A stretch of DNA of 64,000 bases from Lachnospiraceae bacterium (lineage in GTDB: Bacteria > Bacillota > Clostridia > Lachnospirales > Lachnospiraceae). This document shows positions 29,614-38,859 of the stretch, piece after piece; positions within the stretch are counted from its first letter, which is position 1; each line of letters starts with the position of its first letter. The stretch covers positions 1 to 64,000 of the forward strand of contig JALESH010000048.1 of the NCBI GenBank assembly GCA_022781985.1, given 5' to 3'. The notes beneath the pieces are model-generated. The model was not told the origin of the DNA. It did not search any database and saw nothing but the letters and a program-made list of their open reading frames with translations. A program made the translations under genes and the position numbers.

Positions 29614-31383
29614 ATGGATTTTTTTCAATTACTCACAATGATAGGAGGCCTTGCTCTTTTCCTCTACGGTATGGAGGTGATGGGAGGCGGGCTGTCGAAA
29701 GCGTCAGGCGGACGTCTGGAGCAGATACTGGAAAGGCTTACATCCAATAAGCTGAAGGCGGTTCTCCTGGGCGCCGGAGTAACGGCAGTGATACAGTCTT
29801 CATCAGCAACCACCGTTATGGTGGTAGGTTTTGTAAACTCAGGGATTATGAAGCTGTCCCAGGCCATCGGCATCATCATGGGTGCCAATATCGGTACCAC
29901 GATCACTTCCTGGATTTTAAGCCTGTCAGGCATAGAGGGCGACAGCTTTTTTGTACGTTTATTAAAGCCCTCCTCCTTTTCTCCTGTATTTGCCATTATT
30001 GGCGTAGGCTTTGTGATGTTCTCTAAAAAAGAGAAGCTGAAAAATATCGGAACCATCCTGCTGGGCTTTGCGGTACTTATGTTTGGTATGGATACCATGT
30101 CGGGAGCAGTGGAGGGGCTGGCAGATGTGCCGGAGTTCACCAGCATACTCACAGCATTTACCAATCCCATCCTAGGACTGCTGGCAGGTACCATCCTGAC
30201 GGCGATCATACAGTCCTCCTCAGCTTCAGTGGGGATCCTGCAGGCTCTGTGCGCAACAGGCTCGGTAAGCTACGGCGCAGCGGTACCTATTATAATGGGC
30301 CAGAATATCGGAACCTGTATCACAGCCATGCTTTCTTCCATAGGAGCCAGCAAGAATGCCAAGAGGGCAGCTCTGGTACATCTTTATTTCAATATTATCG
30401 GTACGGTGCTGTTTATGGTGGTCTTTTACAGCCTCCATGCAGCAGTTTCCTTTACTTTTATGGATGAGGCTGCAAATGCGGCAGGGATTGCTGTGGTGCA
30501 TACGGCCTTTAATGTGTTTTCCACTTTTGTTCTGCTGCCCTTTTCCGTGGTGTTGGAAAAGCTGGCCTGCCTTACCATCAGGGAGGAGGGGGGAGAGCAC
30601 ACCTCCGGAACCCGGAAGGACGGCATCCAGATCCTGGACCCCCGGTTCCTCTCCACCCCCGGCTTTGCCCTAGAGCAGTGCAGGACGGCATCCATAGATA
30701 TGGCAGGATATGCAAGGGAAGCCCTGTTCACCGCCATCGGCCTTTTAAATAAATATGACCCGGAGGGGGCTGTGAAGGTGTCGGAGCTGGAGGACCGGGT
30801 GGACAGGTATGAGGATGAGCTGGGCAGCTATCTTGTGAAGCTGAGCGGAAAGACCCTGTCGGAAAAGGACAGCCATACCCTTTCCTTTCTGCTGCATAAT
30901 ATTGGTGACTTTGAAAGAATCTCTGACCATGCTGTGAACATTATGAAGGCGGCAGAGGAAATGGATGAAAAGAAGCTCAGCTTTTCCAACAAAGCCACTG
31001 AGGAGCTGAAGGTCTTTACAGAGGCTGTGAAGGATATCGTAAATACCTCCTTTCTGGTTTTCCAGGAGGAGGATGAGGAGCTGGCAAAGAAGATAGAGCC
31101 TCTGGAGGAGGTGATAGATGCTCTCAATGCCGAGGTGAAAAAAAGGCATATCAAGCGTCTGAGGAAGGGGAAGTGCACGATTGAGATGGGATTTATTCTG
31201 TCGGATGTGACCACCAGCTATGAAAGGGTGGCGGACCACTGTTCCAATATTGCGGTCAGCCTGCTGGAAATTCATGATGACGGCTTTGAGACCCATCAGT
31301 ATATGGACATGCTGAAGAAAGAGGACAACCGGGAATTCAACGAAAATGTAAAGCGCTTTCAGCAAAGATATTTATTGCCCTGA
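29614..31383 (+). CDS. Na+/phosphate cotransporter with C-terminal PhoU-like domain
   Basis: 'GAGVTAVIQSSSATTVMVVGFVNSG' and 'TAIIQSSSASVGILQAL' QSSS repeats; PhoU-like 'NIGDFERISDHAVNIMK'. Confidence 0.92.
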   Translation: MDFFQLLTMIGGLALFLYGMEVMGGGLSKASGGRLEQILERLTSNKLKAVLLGAGVTAVIQSSSATTVMVVGFVNSGIMKLSQAIGIIMGANIGTTITSWILSLSGIEGDSFFVRLLKPSSFSPVFAIIGVGFVMFSKKEKLKNIGTILLGFAVLMFGMDTMSGAVEGLADVPEFTSILTAFTNPILGLLAGTILTAIIQSSSASVGILQALCATGSVSYGAAVPIIMGQNIGTCITAMLSSIGASKNAKRAALVHLYFNIIGTVLFMVVFYSLHAAVSFTFMDEAANAAGIAVVHTAFNVFSTFVLLPFSVVLEKLACLTIREEGGEHTSGTRKDGIQILDPRFLSTPGFALEQCRTASIDMAGYAREALFTAIGLLNKYDPEGAVKVSELEDRVDRYEDELGSYLVKLSGKTLSEKDSHTLSFLLHNIGDFERISDHAVNIMKAAEEMDEKKLSFSNKATEELKVFTEAVKDIVNTSFLVFQEEDEELAKKIEPLEEVIDALNAEVKKRHIKRLRKGKCTIEMGFILSDVTTSYERVADHCSNIAVSLLEIHDDGFETHQYMDMLKKEDNREFNENVKRFQQRYLLP

Positions 31384-31430
31384 GGCTGCTTGCAGGAAAG
31401 ATAAAAGGATGATTGGAGCGGGAGGAAGCG

Positions 31431-32102
31431 ATGGCACTCATTTATGTGGTGGAGGATGATAAAAATATCAGGGAAATTGAGACCTTTGCCTTGAAAAATA
31501 CTGGCTATGACATCAGGGATTTTGAGTGTGCAGGGGACTTTTTTTTGGAAATGGATGTCAGGAAGCCGGATATCATCCTGCTGGATATTATGCTTCCCGA
31601 TGAGGATGGGCTGGAGATCGTAAAGCGGCTGAGAGCGGATGGGGAGACCCGAAATATCCCTATTATCCTGGTTACAGCCAAGACCTCTGAAATCGACAAG
31701 GTAAAGGGACTGGACATGGGGGCCGATGACTATATGACCAAGCCCTTTGGAGTGATGGAGTTGATTTCCAGGGTGAAGGCCCTGCTCAGAAGGAGCCAGA
31801 AGGGGGAGGAGAAGGTGCTGCATATAGGGCGTGTCTGCCTGGATAAAGAAAAGCATCAGGTCACGGTGGACGGCTCCCTCTGTGAACTGACCTACAAGGA
31901 GTATGAGCTGCTCAAGCTGCTGATGAACAACGCGGGCATCGTGACGCCCAGAGACTCCATACTTGAGAGGATATGGGGGACGGATTTTGAGGGAGAGTCC
32001 CGTACCCTAGATATGCATATTAAGACGCTCAGACAGAAGCTGAAGGAAGCCGGCAGCATGATCAAAACCGTAAGGAACGTGGGTTATATGTTTACCACAT
32101 AA
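31431..32102 (+). CDS. Response regulator, OmpR/PhoB family
   Basis: Receiver 'LLDIMLPDEDGLEIVKRL' and wHTH 'LTYKEYELLKLLMNNAGIVTPRDSILERIWGTDFEGESRTLDMHIKTLRQKL'; next to phosphate genes. Confidence 0.9.
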   Translation: MALIYVVEDDKNIREIETFALKNTGYDIRDFECAGDFFLEMDVRKPDIILLDIMLPDEDGLEIVKRLRADGETRNIPIILVTAKTSEIDKVKGLDMGADDYMTKPFGVMELISRVKALLRRSQKGEEKVLHIGRVCLDKEKHQVTVDGSLCELTYKEYELLKLLMNNAGIVTPRDSILERIWGTDFEGESRTLDMHIKTLRQKLKEAGSMIKTVRNVGYMFTT

Positions 32103-32107
32103 AGGAT

Positions 32108-33451
32108 ATGATTATGAAAAAGAAGATCAACATCCAGCTGATGACGATTGCGGTCATAGCCATCGTTACCACCCTGCTGATGGCCGTAGGCATCAGCAGG
32201 GATTTATTTTGGAAGCAGATTTTTGAGGATCTGAGGACCTATGCCTGTCTTTTGGAAAATACCGGACTGCTGGAGGACGGCACCGGACTGGAGGGGGATT
32301 TTTTCAGGGAGAATCTCAGGGTTACGCTGATCGACAGTGATGGAAGCATTATTTTTGAAAGCCATGCCCAGGCAGATACCATGGAAAATCATGGCAGTCG
32401 TCCGGAGGTGAGAGAGGCCTTTGCTTCAGGAGAGGGGGAGGCAGTCAGGGATTCCGCTACCATTGGGAAGAGTGCATTTTACTATGCCCTCAGGCTGAAG
32501 GACGGGAGAGTGGCCCGGGTATCCAAGGAGGCTGACAGTGTGTGGCATGTTTTCACAGATGCGTTTCCGGCTATTTTGCTTACCCTGTCAGTGCAGATCG
32601 CATTCTGCCTGATCCTTTCCCATTTTCTCACTGCCAGCCTGCTGAAGCCCATCCGGCAGCTGGCCCGGGGGACAGACGATCCGGGAAAGCCGGATACCTA
32701 TGAGGAGCTGGCGCCCTTCATGGCTACCATCAGGCAGCAGCATGAAAATATTCTGAAGAATGCCGGAATGCGGCAGGAGTTCACCGCCAATGTTTCCCAT
32801 GAGCTGAAGACTCCCCTGACATCCATCTCCGGGTATTCGGAGCTGATTGAGAACGGCATGGCCTCCAGTGAGGATGTGGTGCGCTTTGCCAGAGAGATTC
32901 ACCGCAATTCCAACCGCCTGCTGACCCTGATCAACGATGTCATCCGCCTTTCTGAGCTGGATACCGCAGAGCAGAGGGAAGCCTTTGAAACCATCGACTT
33001 ATATGAGATAGCGGAGACCTGTGTGAATATGCTCCAGATCAATGCGGAGAAGAATGAGGTGACCCTGGAGCTGAGAGGGAGCTCCTGTCTGATACAGTCA
33101 GAGAAGCAGATGCTGGAGGAGCTGGTATACAATCTGTGTGACAATGCGATCCGCTATAACAACAAGGACGGCAGGGTGACAGTGACAGCGCAGCCTCGGG
33201 GGGAGGAAGTGGTGCTCATGGTAGAGGATACGGGCATCGGCATCCCGGAGGAGCATCAGGAGCGTATCTTTGAGCGTTTTTACCGGGTGGATAAGAGCCG
33301 TTCCAAGTCTACTGGCGGCACAGGTCTGGGATTGGCCATCGTGAAGCATATCGTGGCGAAAAATCATGCCCGGATGAGCCTGGAGAGCCGGGTGGGAGAG
33401 GGGACGAGAATAACCGTAGTGTTTGAACGGGTAGGCTCCCGGAGAGTCTGA
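32108..33451 (+). CDS. Sensor histidine kinase (PhoR-like)
   Basis: 'FTANVSHELKTPLTSISGYSELIE' H-box, 'GTGLGLAIVKHIV' G2 box, two TM segments. Confidence 0.9.
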   Translation: MIMKKKINIQLMTIAVIAIVTTLLMAVGISRDLFWKQIFEDLRTYACLLENTGLLEDGTGLEGDFFRENLRVTLIDSDGSIIFESHAQADTMENHGSRPEVREAFASGEGEAVRDSATIGKSAFYYALRLKDGRVARVSKEADSVWHVFTDAFPAILLTLSVQIAFCLILSHFLTASLLKPIRQLARGTDDPGKPDTYEELAPFMATIRQQHENILKNAGMRQEFTANVSHELKTPLTSISGYSELIENGMASSEDVVRFAREIHRNSNRLLTLINDVIRLSELDTAEQREAFETIDLYEIAETCVNMLQINAEKNEVTLELRGSSCLIQSEKQMLEELVYNLCDNAIRYNNKDGRVTVTAQPRGEEVVLMVEDTGIGIPEEHQERIFERFYRVDKSRSKSTGGTGLGLAIVKHIVAKNHARMSLESRVGEGTRITVVFERVGSRRV

Positions 33452-33456
33452 GCCTC

Positions 33457-34749
33457 TTACTTTTTTATGCATCTTCTCAGCAAAAACAGCGTGAGCACAT
33501 TTGGCAGCACCATCATTGCATTGATGAAATCCGTACACTCCCAAACCACATCCAGGGGAATGACCGCGCCGATATAGATCATGACGATATAAATCAGCTT
33601 ATACACCCTCATGTTCTCCTCTCCCCAGAGGAAGCCGAAGGCCTTTTCCCCAAAGTAGGACCAGCCGATCAGGGTGGTGAGGGCAAAGGCGGTGAGGGCC
33701 AGAGAGAGAAAGAGGCTGCCTCCCATGGGAAGACAGGAAAAGGCGGCATTGGCCAGGCCGGTTTCGTTTACGCCCAGGAGGGATGCCGGGTACTTGATGC
33801 TGTTGGCTACAATGACCAGGCCGGAGAGGAGGCACATGACCACAGTGTCCCAGAAAACGGCGGTCATGGACACATAGGCCTGTCTGGAGGGGCTTTGGGA
33901 GGCTGAGGATGCGGCAGCGATGGCAGTGGTGCCGATTCCCGCTTCATTGGTGAAAAGCCCTCTGGATATGCCGTATCTGGCCGCCTGGCCTGCCGCGCCT
34001 CCCAGGACAGCCTGGGGCATCAGGGCATGCCTCAGGATGGTGAGGACGGTCTCAGGCAATACGTCCCTGTTAAGGAAAAGGAGGAGAAGGCAGCCGCCGA
34101 TGTAGAGGATCCCCAACAGGGGGATCGTCTTCATGCATATTTTGCCGATGGACCGTACACCTCCCAGTATGATGAGCCCTACCAGAAAGGCGGCAGCCAT
34201 ACCTACCAGATGGGGGGAGAGTCCCCAGGCGGAGGAGGTGGTCTGGGTAAGGGAATTGGCCTGGGTGGTGCAGCCTGCTCCGAAGGCCGCGCAGAGGGTG
34301 CAGAGAGCATAGAAGCGGGCCAGCTTTTTATTATGTAATCCGTTTTTCATCACATACATAGGCCCCCCTGCATAGAGCCCGCAGGGATCTTTTTCCCGGA
34401 ACAGGACACTCAGATAGCATTCGGCATAGGAGGTGGCCATGCCCAGGATGCCGGTGAGCCAGCACCAGAAGACGGCGCCGGGACCGCCCAGAGCCACGGC
34501 AGTGGAGACGCCGATGATATTGCCTGTGCCCAGGGTGGCAGCCAGAGTGGTGGCCAGGGCACCGAAGGCAGAGAGATTGTGCGAGGCTTCCCCCTGTTCC
34601 GGTGTGACAGAAAGCCGGAGCGCCTTTCTGATGTGACGCTGGGGGATATGCAGCCTGAAGGTGAAATAAAGATGGGTTCCCATCAGGAGATACAGGAGCG
34701 GCCAGCTCCATAAAAAGTCGTTGATGCCGGATAATATTTTCAAAACCAA
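33457..34749 (-). CDS. Sodium:alanine (AGCS family) symporter
   Basis: 'GTGNIIGVSTAVALGGPGAVFWCWLTGILGMATSYAECYL', 'RGLFTNEAGIGTTAIAAASS'. Confidence 0.92.
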   Translation of the reverse strand: MVLKILSGINDFLWSWPLLYLLMGTHLYFTFRLHIPQRHIRKALRLSVTPEQGEASHNLSAFGALATTLAATLGTGNIIGVSTAVALGGPGAVFWCWLTGILGMATSYAECYLSVLFREKDPCGLYAGGPMYVMKNGLHNKKLARFYALCTLCAAFGAGCTTQANSLTQTTSSAWGLSPHLVGMAAAFLVGLIILGGVRSIGKICMKTIPLLGILYIGGCLLLLFLNRDVLPETVLTILRHALMPQAVLGGAAGQAARYGISRGLFTNEAGIGTTAIAAASSASQSPSRQAYVSMTAVFWDTVVMCLLSGLVIVANSIKYPASLLGVNETGLANAAFSCLPMGGSLFLSLALTAFALTTLIGWSYFGEKAFGFLWGEENMRVYKLIYIVMIYIGAVIPLDVVWECTDFINAMMVLPNVLTLFLLRRCIKK

Positions 34750-34855
34750 TACCTGCCGTTATCGTATCTTTTTAAATATATAAGTGCGGGTTGTAATATA
34801 TGTTTCCTTTTGCTAGAATAATGAGATACTGACAAGAAGGAGCACGGATAGAAGT

Positions 34856-35878
34856 ATGGTGAAGGAAGACATAAGGATAAAAAAGGTGATTGTACATATC
34901 CTGGACGCTACGGTGGGGATGCCTGTGCTGTCCGACCAAGAGCTGGATTACGGCTCGGAGTTTGCTGATTTCCTGAAGGAGCACATTGCCAGGATCACCT
35001 CAGGGGATGACAAAAAGAACGGCAGGTTTTATGAGAAGGAATCTGAGGTCTACAGGATGCTGGTACAGTACAGGGATGATTATTTTGTGGATATCAGCAA
35101 GGATATGGCGGATTTTCTCTACAGCATCATGAACAGCAACATAGATATTCCCTCTGCGGATCTGGTGGTGGTTCGTTTCAGGTATGGGGAGGAGGAATAT
35201 CTGGCATTGCTCAAAATGAATTATAAGCAGCACTACACCCACCGTACCCTGGGAGTGCCGGAAGGGGGCAACAGAAATGAGGTGATCCGGCACAAGTCTA
35301 TCCTGCCCTCGGAGAGCCAGCGTCTGAGTGAGGCGGCAGTGATACGGCTGGGGGAGCTGTCGGTTCAGGTGGTGGAGAAAAAGTATGAGGTGAATGGGGA
35401 AAGGGTGGATTATTTTTCCTCTCTTTTTTTAAAGTGCTCCGGCCATATGTCCCATAAGTCCAAGCTTTCTATTGTAACCAGGGCGGTGGAGGAGGTTCAG
35501 AAGGACGGCTATGACGAGCTGAGCCTCTATGAAGCAAGGATGAAAGCAAAGAGCATCATCCAGGAGGAGCTGGAAGAAAACGGAGGCTTTACGGTAGAGG
35601 GGATATCGGAGAAAATATTTGAGGAAAAGCCCGAATTAAGAGTTGCGTTTCAGGACAAAATGGAAAAATACGATATGGTGAAGGAGGAGATCCTTCCCCA
35701 GAGCGAAGCCACTACCAGGAAGTACCAGAAGCAGCACCTGTATACGGATACCGGAATTGAAATCAAGATCCCCATGGATCAATATAAGGATCCCGGCAGC
35801 GTGGAATTCATAACCAATCCGGATGGTACAGTGTCTGTGCTGATCAAGAATATCGGGCGTCTGGAGGCCAGATTTTAG
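34856..35878 (+). CDS. Nucleoid-associated protein, YejK/NdpA-like
   Basis: Overall 340-aa architecture with 'RITSGDDKKNGRF...SEVYRML' and 'LALLKMNYKQHYTH'; family assignment by recognition only. Confidence 0.65.
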   Translation: MVKEDIRIKKVIVHILDATVGMPVLSDQELDYGSEFADFLKEHIARITSGDDKKNGRFYEKESEVYRMLVQYRDDYFVDISKDMADFLYSIMNSNIDIPSADLVVVRFRYGEEEYLALLKMNYKQHYTHRTLGVPEGGNRNEVIRHKSILPSESQRLSEAAVIRLGELSVQVVEKKYEVNGERVDYFSSLFLKCSGHMSHKSKLSIVTRAVEEVQKDGYDELSLYEARMKAKSIIQEELEENGGFTVEGISEKIFEEKPELRVAFQDKMEKYDMVKEEILPQSEATTRKYQKQHLYTDTGIEIKIPMDQYKDPGSVEFITNPDGTVSVLIKNIGRLEARF

Positions 35879-35894
35879 AGGGGACAGAATATCG

Positions 35895-37106
35895 ATGGGG
35901 ACGATCATAGATTATTTGAGGGAGAACGGGGGATTTACGTTTGAGGAGAAGCCCTTCAATGAGGTGGATAATCTGATCCTGAGTCAGTTTGCCTATCTGA
36001 AATTTGACGGGATGGTTCCGGGGCTGGAGGAAGACGGGGAGGCAGTCACAATGGGTTTTCTGGATGTCCACCGGGATCGGGAGCGGATGTTTGCCGATGA
36101 GAGATTCCTGAAGGAAAACACGGCATTGTATCAGGGAATGCTGGGCAGTGTACGGTTTTCCGGGCTGCGGTTGAATTATTATGAAAATGTGGTGGACACG
36201 GAAGAGGAAACCCAGTTTTCCGCAGTTACCCTGTTTCTGGAGGATGGGACGGTCTATATTGCCTATAGGGGAACCGATGAGACCATTGTGGGCTGGAAGG
36301 AGGATTTTAATCTGGCTTTTTCCAGGCCGGCCGGAGGGCAGCTGCGAAGTGTGGAATACCTGAACAGGGTAGGTGGGAGGCTGACGCGTGGATTTTATGC
36401 AGGCGGCCACTCCAAAGGAGGAAACTTTGCGGTTTATGCAGCTATGAACTGCCGGAAGGATATCCGGGAGAAAATCCTCAGGGTGTACAGCAACGATGGG
36501 CCGGGCTTCCGTCCGGAGGTCAGAAAGGACGGAGACTATGAGGGCATCCGGGACAGAGTGGTGAAAATCATTCCCCATTCCTCCCTGGTGGGACTGCTGC
36601 TGGAATACCATGCTGCAGACTACACAGTGGTAGAGAGCAGGACTCTGGGGCTGTTGCAGCACAATCCCTTTACCTGGCTGGTCAAGGAGGACAGTTTTGT
36701 GAGGGTCAAGGAGGTGTACAGGGGGAGGCGGTTCATGGATGAAACTTTGAACGAATGGATTCTTTCCCTGGATGATGATCAGATCCATTCCTTTGTGGAA
36801 ACCCTTTATGAGGTGGTTTCTGCATCGGAGGCAGCCACCTTGATTGAGTTTACTGCTGACTGGAAGAAAAATGTGACGGCTGTGGTGGCTGCCGCAAAGG
36901 GACTGGATGGGGAGACAGCGTCGATGATGAAGAAAATCGTCCTGTCCCTGTTTGAGCTGGCAGCAGAGAGAGCAAAGGATCAGCTGCAGGAGAGAGCGGA
37001 GCAGAAGCGCCGTAGGAAGTGGGGCCGGCTTTCCCGGCCGCTGGCCGGCCGCCGGAAAAGCAGAGGGAACCGGCATGGCGGTCATCCGCAGAGAGATAAA
37101 AAGTAA
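35895..37106 (+). CDS. Mbeg1-like/DUF2974 putative alpha/beta hydrolase
   Basis: 'VYIAYRGTDETIVGWKEDFNLAF' and nucleophile elbow 'GGHSKGGNFAVYAAM'. Confidence 0.8.
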   Translation: MGTIIDYLRENGGFTFEEKPFNEVDNLILSQFAYLKFDGMVPGLEEDGEAVTMGFLDVHRDRERMFADERFLKENTALYQGMLGSVRFSGLRLNYYENVVDTEEETQFSAVTLFLEDGTVYIAYRGTDETIVGWKEDFNLAFSRPAGGQLRSVEYLNRVGGRLTRGFYAGGHSKGGNFAVYAAMNCRKDIREKILRVYSNDGPGFRPEVRKDGDYEGIRDRVVKIIPHSSLVGLLLEYHAADYTVVESRTLGLLQHNPFTWLVKEDSFVRVKEVYRGRRFMDETLNEWILSLDDDQIHSFVETLYEVVSASEAATLIEFTADWKKNVTAVVAAAKGLDGETASMMKKIVLSLFELAAERAKDQLQERAEQKRRRKWGRLSRPLAGRRKSRGNRHGGHPQRDKK

Positions 37107-37735
37107 GAAAAGACCAGACTGCCGTCGGCTAGCTCCCGGCTGCTGTCAGGAGAGAGCTGCCGCTCAGGATGCCACTGTACACCCAGGATGGGGAGGGAGA
37201 CATGGGAGATGCCTTCCGGGATACCGTCATCGGCAGCCTGGATCAGCTGCAGTTCCCGGCCCAGGCTGCCGATGGCCTGGTGGTGTGCGCTGTTGGTGAG
37301 AATAGTGTCTTTTCCGTATATTTCGGAAAGGAAACAGTCCGGAGCCAGGTGGGTGGGATGTATCCTGTCGCCGTTATCCCATGCGTGGTGTCCGGATTCT
37401 TTGATATCCTGGATGATGGTGCCGCCCAGACAGACATTGATGATCTGCATTCCTTTGCAGATACCCAGTACGGGCCTGCGGCATTTCATGAAGAAATCCA
37501 GGGCCTGCAGCTGGGTAATATCCAGCTCGACATCAATGTTGCGGGAGCCCCGGTTCCTCTGTCCGAAAAGGGCCGGCGCAATGTCTCCGCCCCCGGGCAG
37601 CAGCAGGCCGTCAAAGCCGGAGAGGCATCCCAGGTTCATGGTGGTCAGGCAGGCTGCGCCCATCCTTTGGAGGGCTTTTTCGTAGTTGACGGTGTCCCTG
37701 CTGCGCCCTATTATTATGATCTTCAGATTCTGCAT
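37082..37735 (-). CDS. Gamma-glutamyl-gamma-aminobutyrate hydrolase-like class I amidotransferase
   Basis: 'GLLLPGGGDIAPALFG', 'RPVLGICKGMQIINVCLGGTIIQDI', 'GVQWHPE'. Confidence 0.88.
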   Translation of the reverse strand: MQNLKIIIIGRSRDTVNYEKALQRMGAACLTTMNLGCLSGFDGLLLPGGGDIAPALFGQRNRGSRNIDVELDITQLQALDFFMKCRRPVLGICKGMQIINVCLGGTIIQDIKESGHHAWDNGDRIHPTHLAPDCFLSEIYGKDTILTNSAHHQAIGSLGRELQLIQAADDGIPEGISHVSLPILGVQWHPERQLSPDSSRELADGSLVFSYFLSLCG

Positions 37736-37896
37736 TTTGCATTGCTTCCTTGTGGGGTGACATGTTCTTCCTCTTATTTTATGTGAAGGGCAGAGGGAGT
37801 AGACTGGGGGATATAAACATAATATTTTTTCAATTTTTTCTTGCTATGGGCCGGAAGCTGTGATATAATGTATTTTGTCGACTGAGACAGATACAT

Positions 37897-37967
37897 AGGG
37901 GCATAGTTCAAAGGTAGAACAGTGGTCTCCAAAACCATCGATGTGGGTTCGATTCCTACTGCCCCTG
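37897..37967 (+). tRNA. tRNA-Trp (CCA)
   Basis: Acceptor AGGGGCA/TGCCCCT, anticodon arm GTGGT-CTCCAAA-ACCAT, T-arm GGGTTCGATTCC; promoter TTGCTA-17-TATAAT at 37841-37869. Confidence 0.93.
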
Positions 37968-37980
37968 CTTGTGAAAAATA

Positions 37981-38021
37981 AAAGTATCGGAATACTTTGT
38001 ATTCCGATACTTTTTATTTTT
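37981..38021 (+). terminator. Rho-independent terminator after tRNA-Trp
   Basis: Perfect 15-bp stem AAAGTATCGGAATAC-TTT-GTATTCCGATACTTT then T-rich tail. Confidence 0.85.
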
Positions 38022-38144
38022 GGATAATTTCAGGAAGAGCGGAAAATAATAGGAATGGATGCAGCCCGGGCTGTCTGAAAATGTGAGGGGTAACTGAGAA
38101 AGTTCATCATTAAAAGGATTGATTTCTTTAAAAGGTTTCCTTAT

Positions 38145-38169
38145 ACTAATTATAGTTAGTAAGAACTAA
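38145..38169 (+). promoter_or_regulatory. Candidate PerR/Fur-like operator upstream of ahpC
   Basis: Near-palindrome ACTAATTATAGTTAGT (38145-38160) followed by TTAGTaagaACTAA, overlapping a TATACT -10-like element. Confidence 0.45.
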
Positions 38170-38219
38170 TAATCGTGCATCAGACAGTCAGGATTATTAA
38201 GAAATAAGGAGGTAGTATC

Positions 38220-38783
38220 ATGTCATTGATCAATAAGGAGATAGTTGACTTTACCGTGCAGGCTTATGCCGATGGTGAGTTTAAAACAGTATCTAAAGAG
38301 GATGTTTTGGGAAAATGGAGTGTGTTCTTCTTTTATCCGGCAGACTTCACCTTTGTCTGTCCCACAGAGCTGGAGGATCTGGCCAACAAATATGAGGAGT
38401 TCAGAAATATAGGGTGCGAGATCTACAGCGTGTCCTGTGACACTCATTTTGTTCATAAGGCATGGCATGACGTTTCTAAAACCATAAAAAAGATCCGGTA
38501 TCCTATGCTGGCAGATCCCACAGGAGTGCTGGCAAGAGGCTTTGAGGTAATGATTGAAGAGGATGGGCTGGCAGAAAGGGGAAGCTTCATCGTAAATCCG
38601 GAGGGAAGGATCGTGGCTTATGAGGTGATTGCCGGCAACGTGGGAAGGAATGCGGATGAGCTTTTCCGCCGTGTACAGGCATCTCAGTTTGTGGCAGAGC
38701 ACGGTGATCAGGTATGCCCCGCAAAATGGCAGCCGGGAGCTGAGACTCTTAAGCCAAGCTTGGATCTGGTAGGGCTTATTTAA
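38220..38783 (+). CDS. ahpC: Alkyl hydroperoxide reductase peroxiredoxin subunit
   Basis: 'FFYPADFTFVCPTELEDLANKYEEF', resolving Cys 'QVCPAKWQPG'. Confidence 0.95.
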   Translation: MSLINKEIVDFTVQAYADGEFKTVSKEDVLGKWSVFFFYPADFTFVCPTELEDLANKYEEFRNIGCEIYSVSCDTHFVHKAWHDVSKTIKKIRYPMLADPTGVLARGFEVMIEEDGLAERGSFIVNPEGRIVAYEVIAGNVGRNADELFRRVQASQFVAEHGDQVCPAKWQPGAETLKPSLDLVGLI

Positions 38784-38859
38784 AATATGTTGATCCCCGT
38801 CTCGGCCTTGAGACGGGGTGTTTTCATGCAGCAGGATGGAGCAGAGAGGAGTATGAGTG

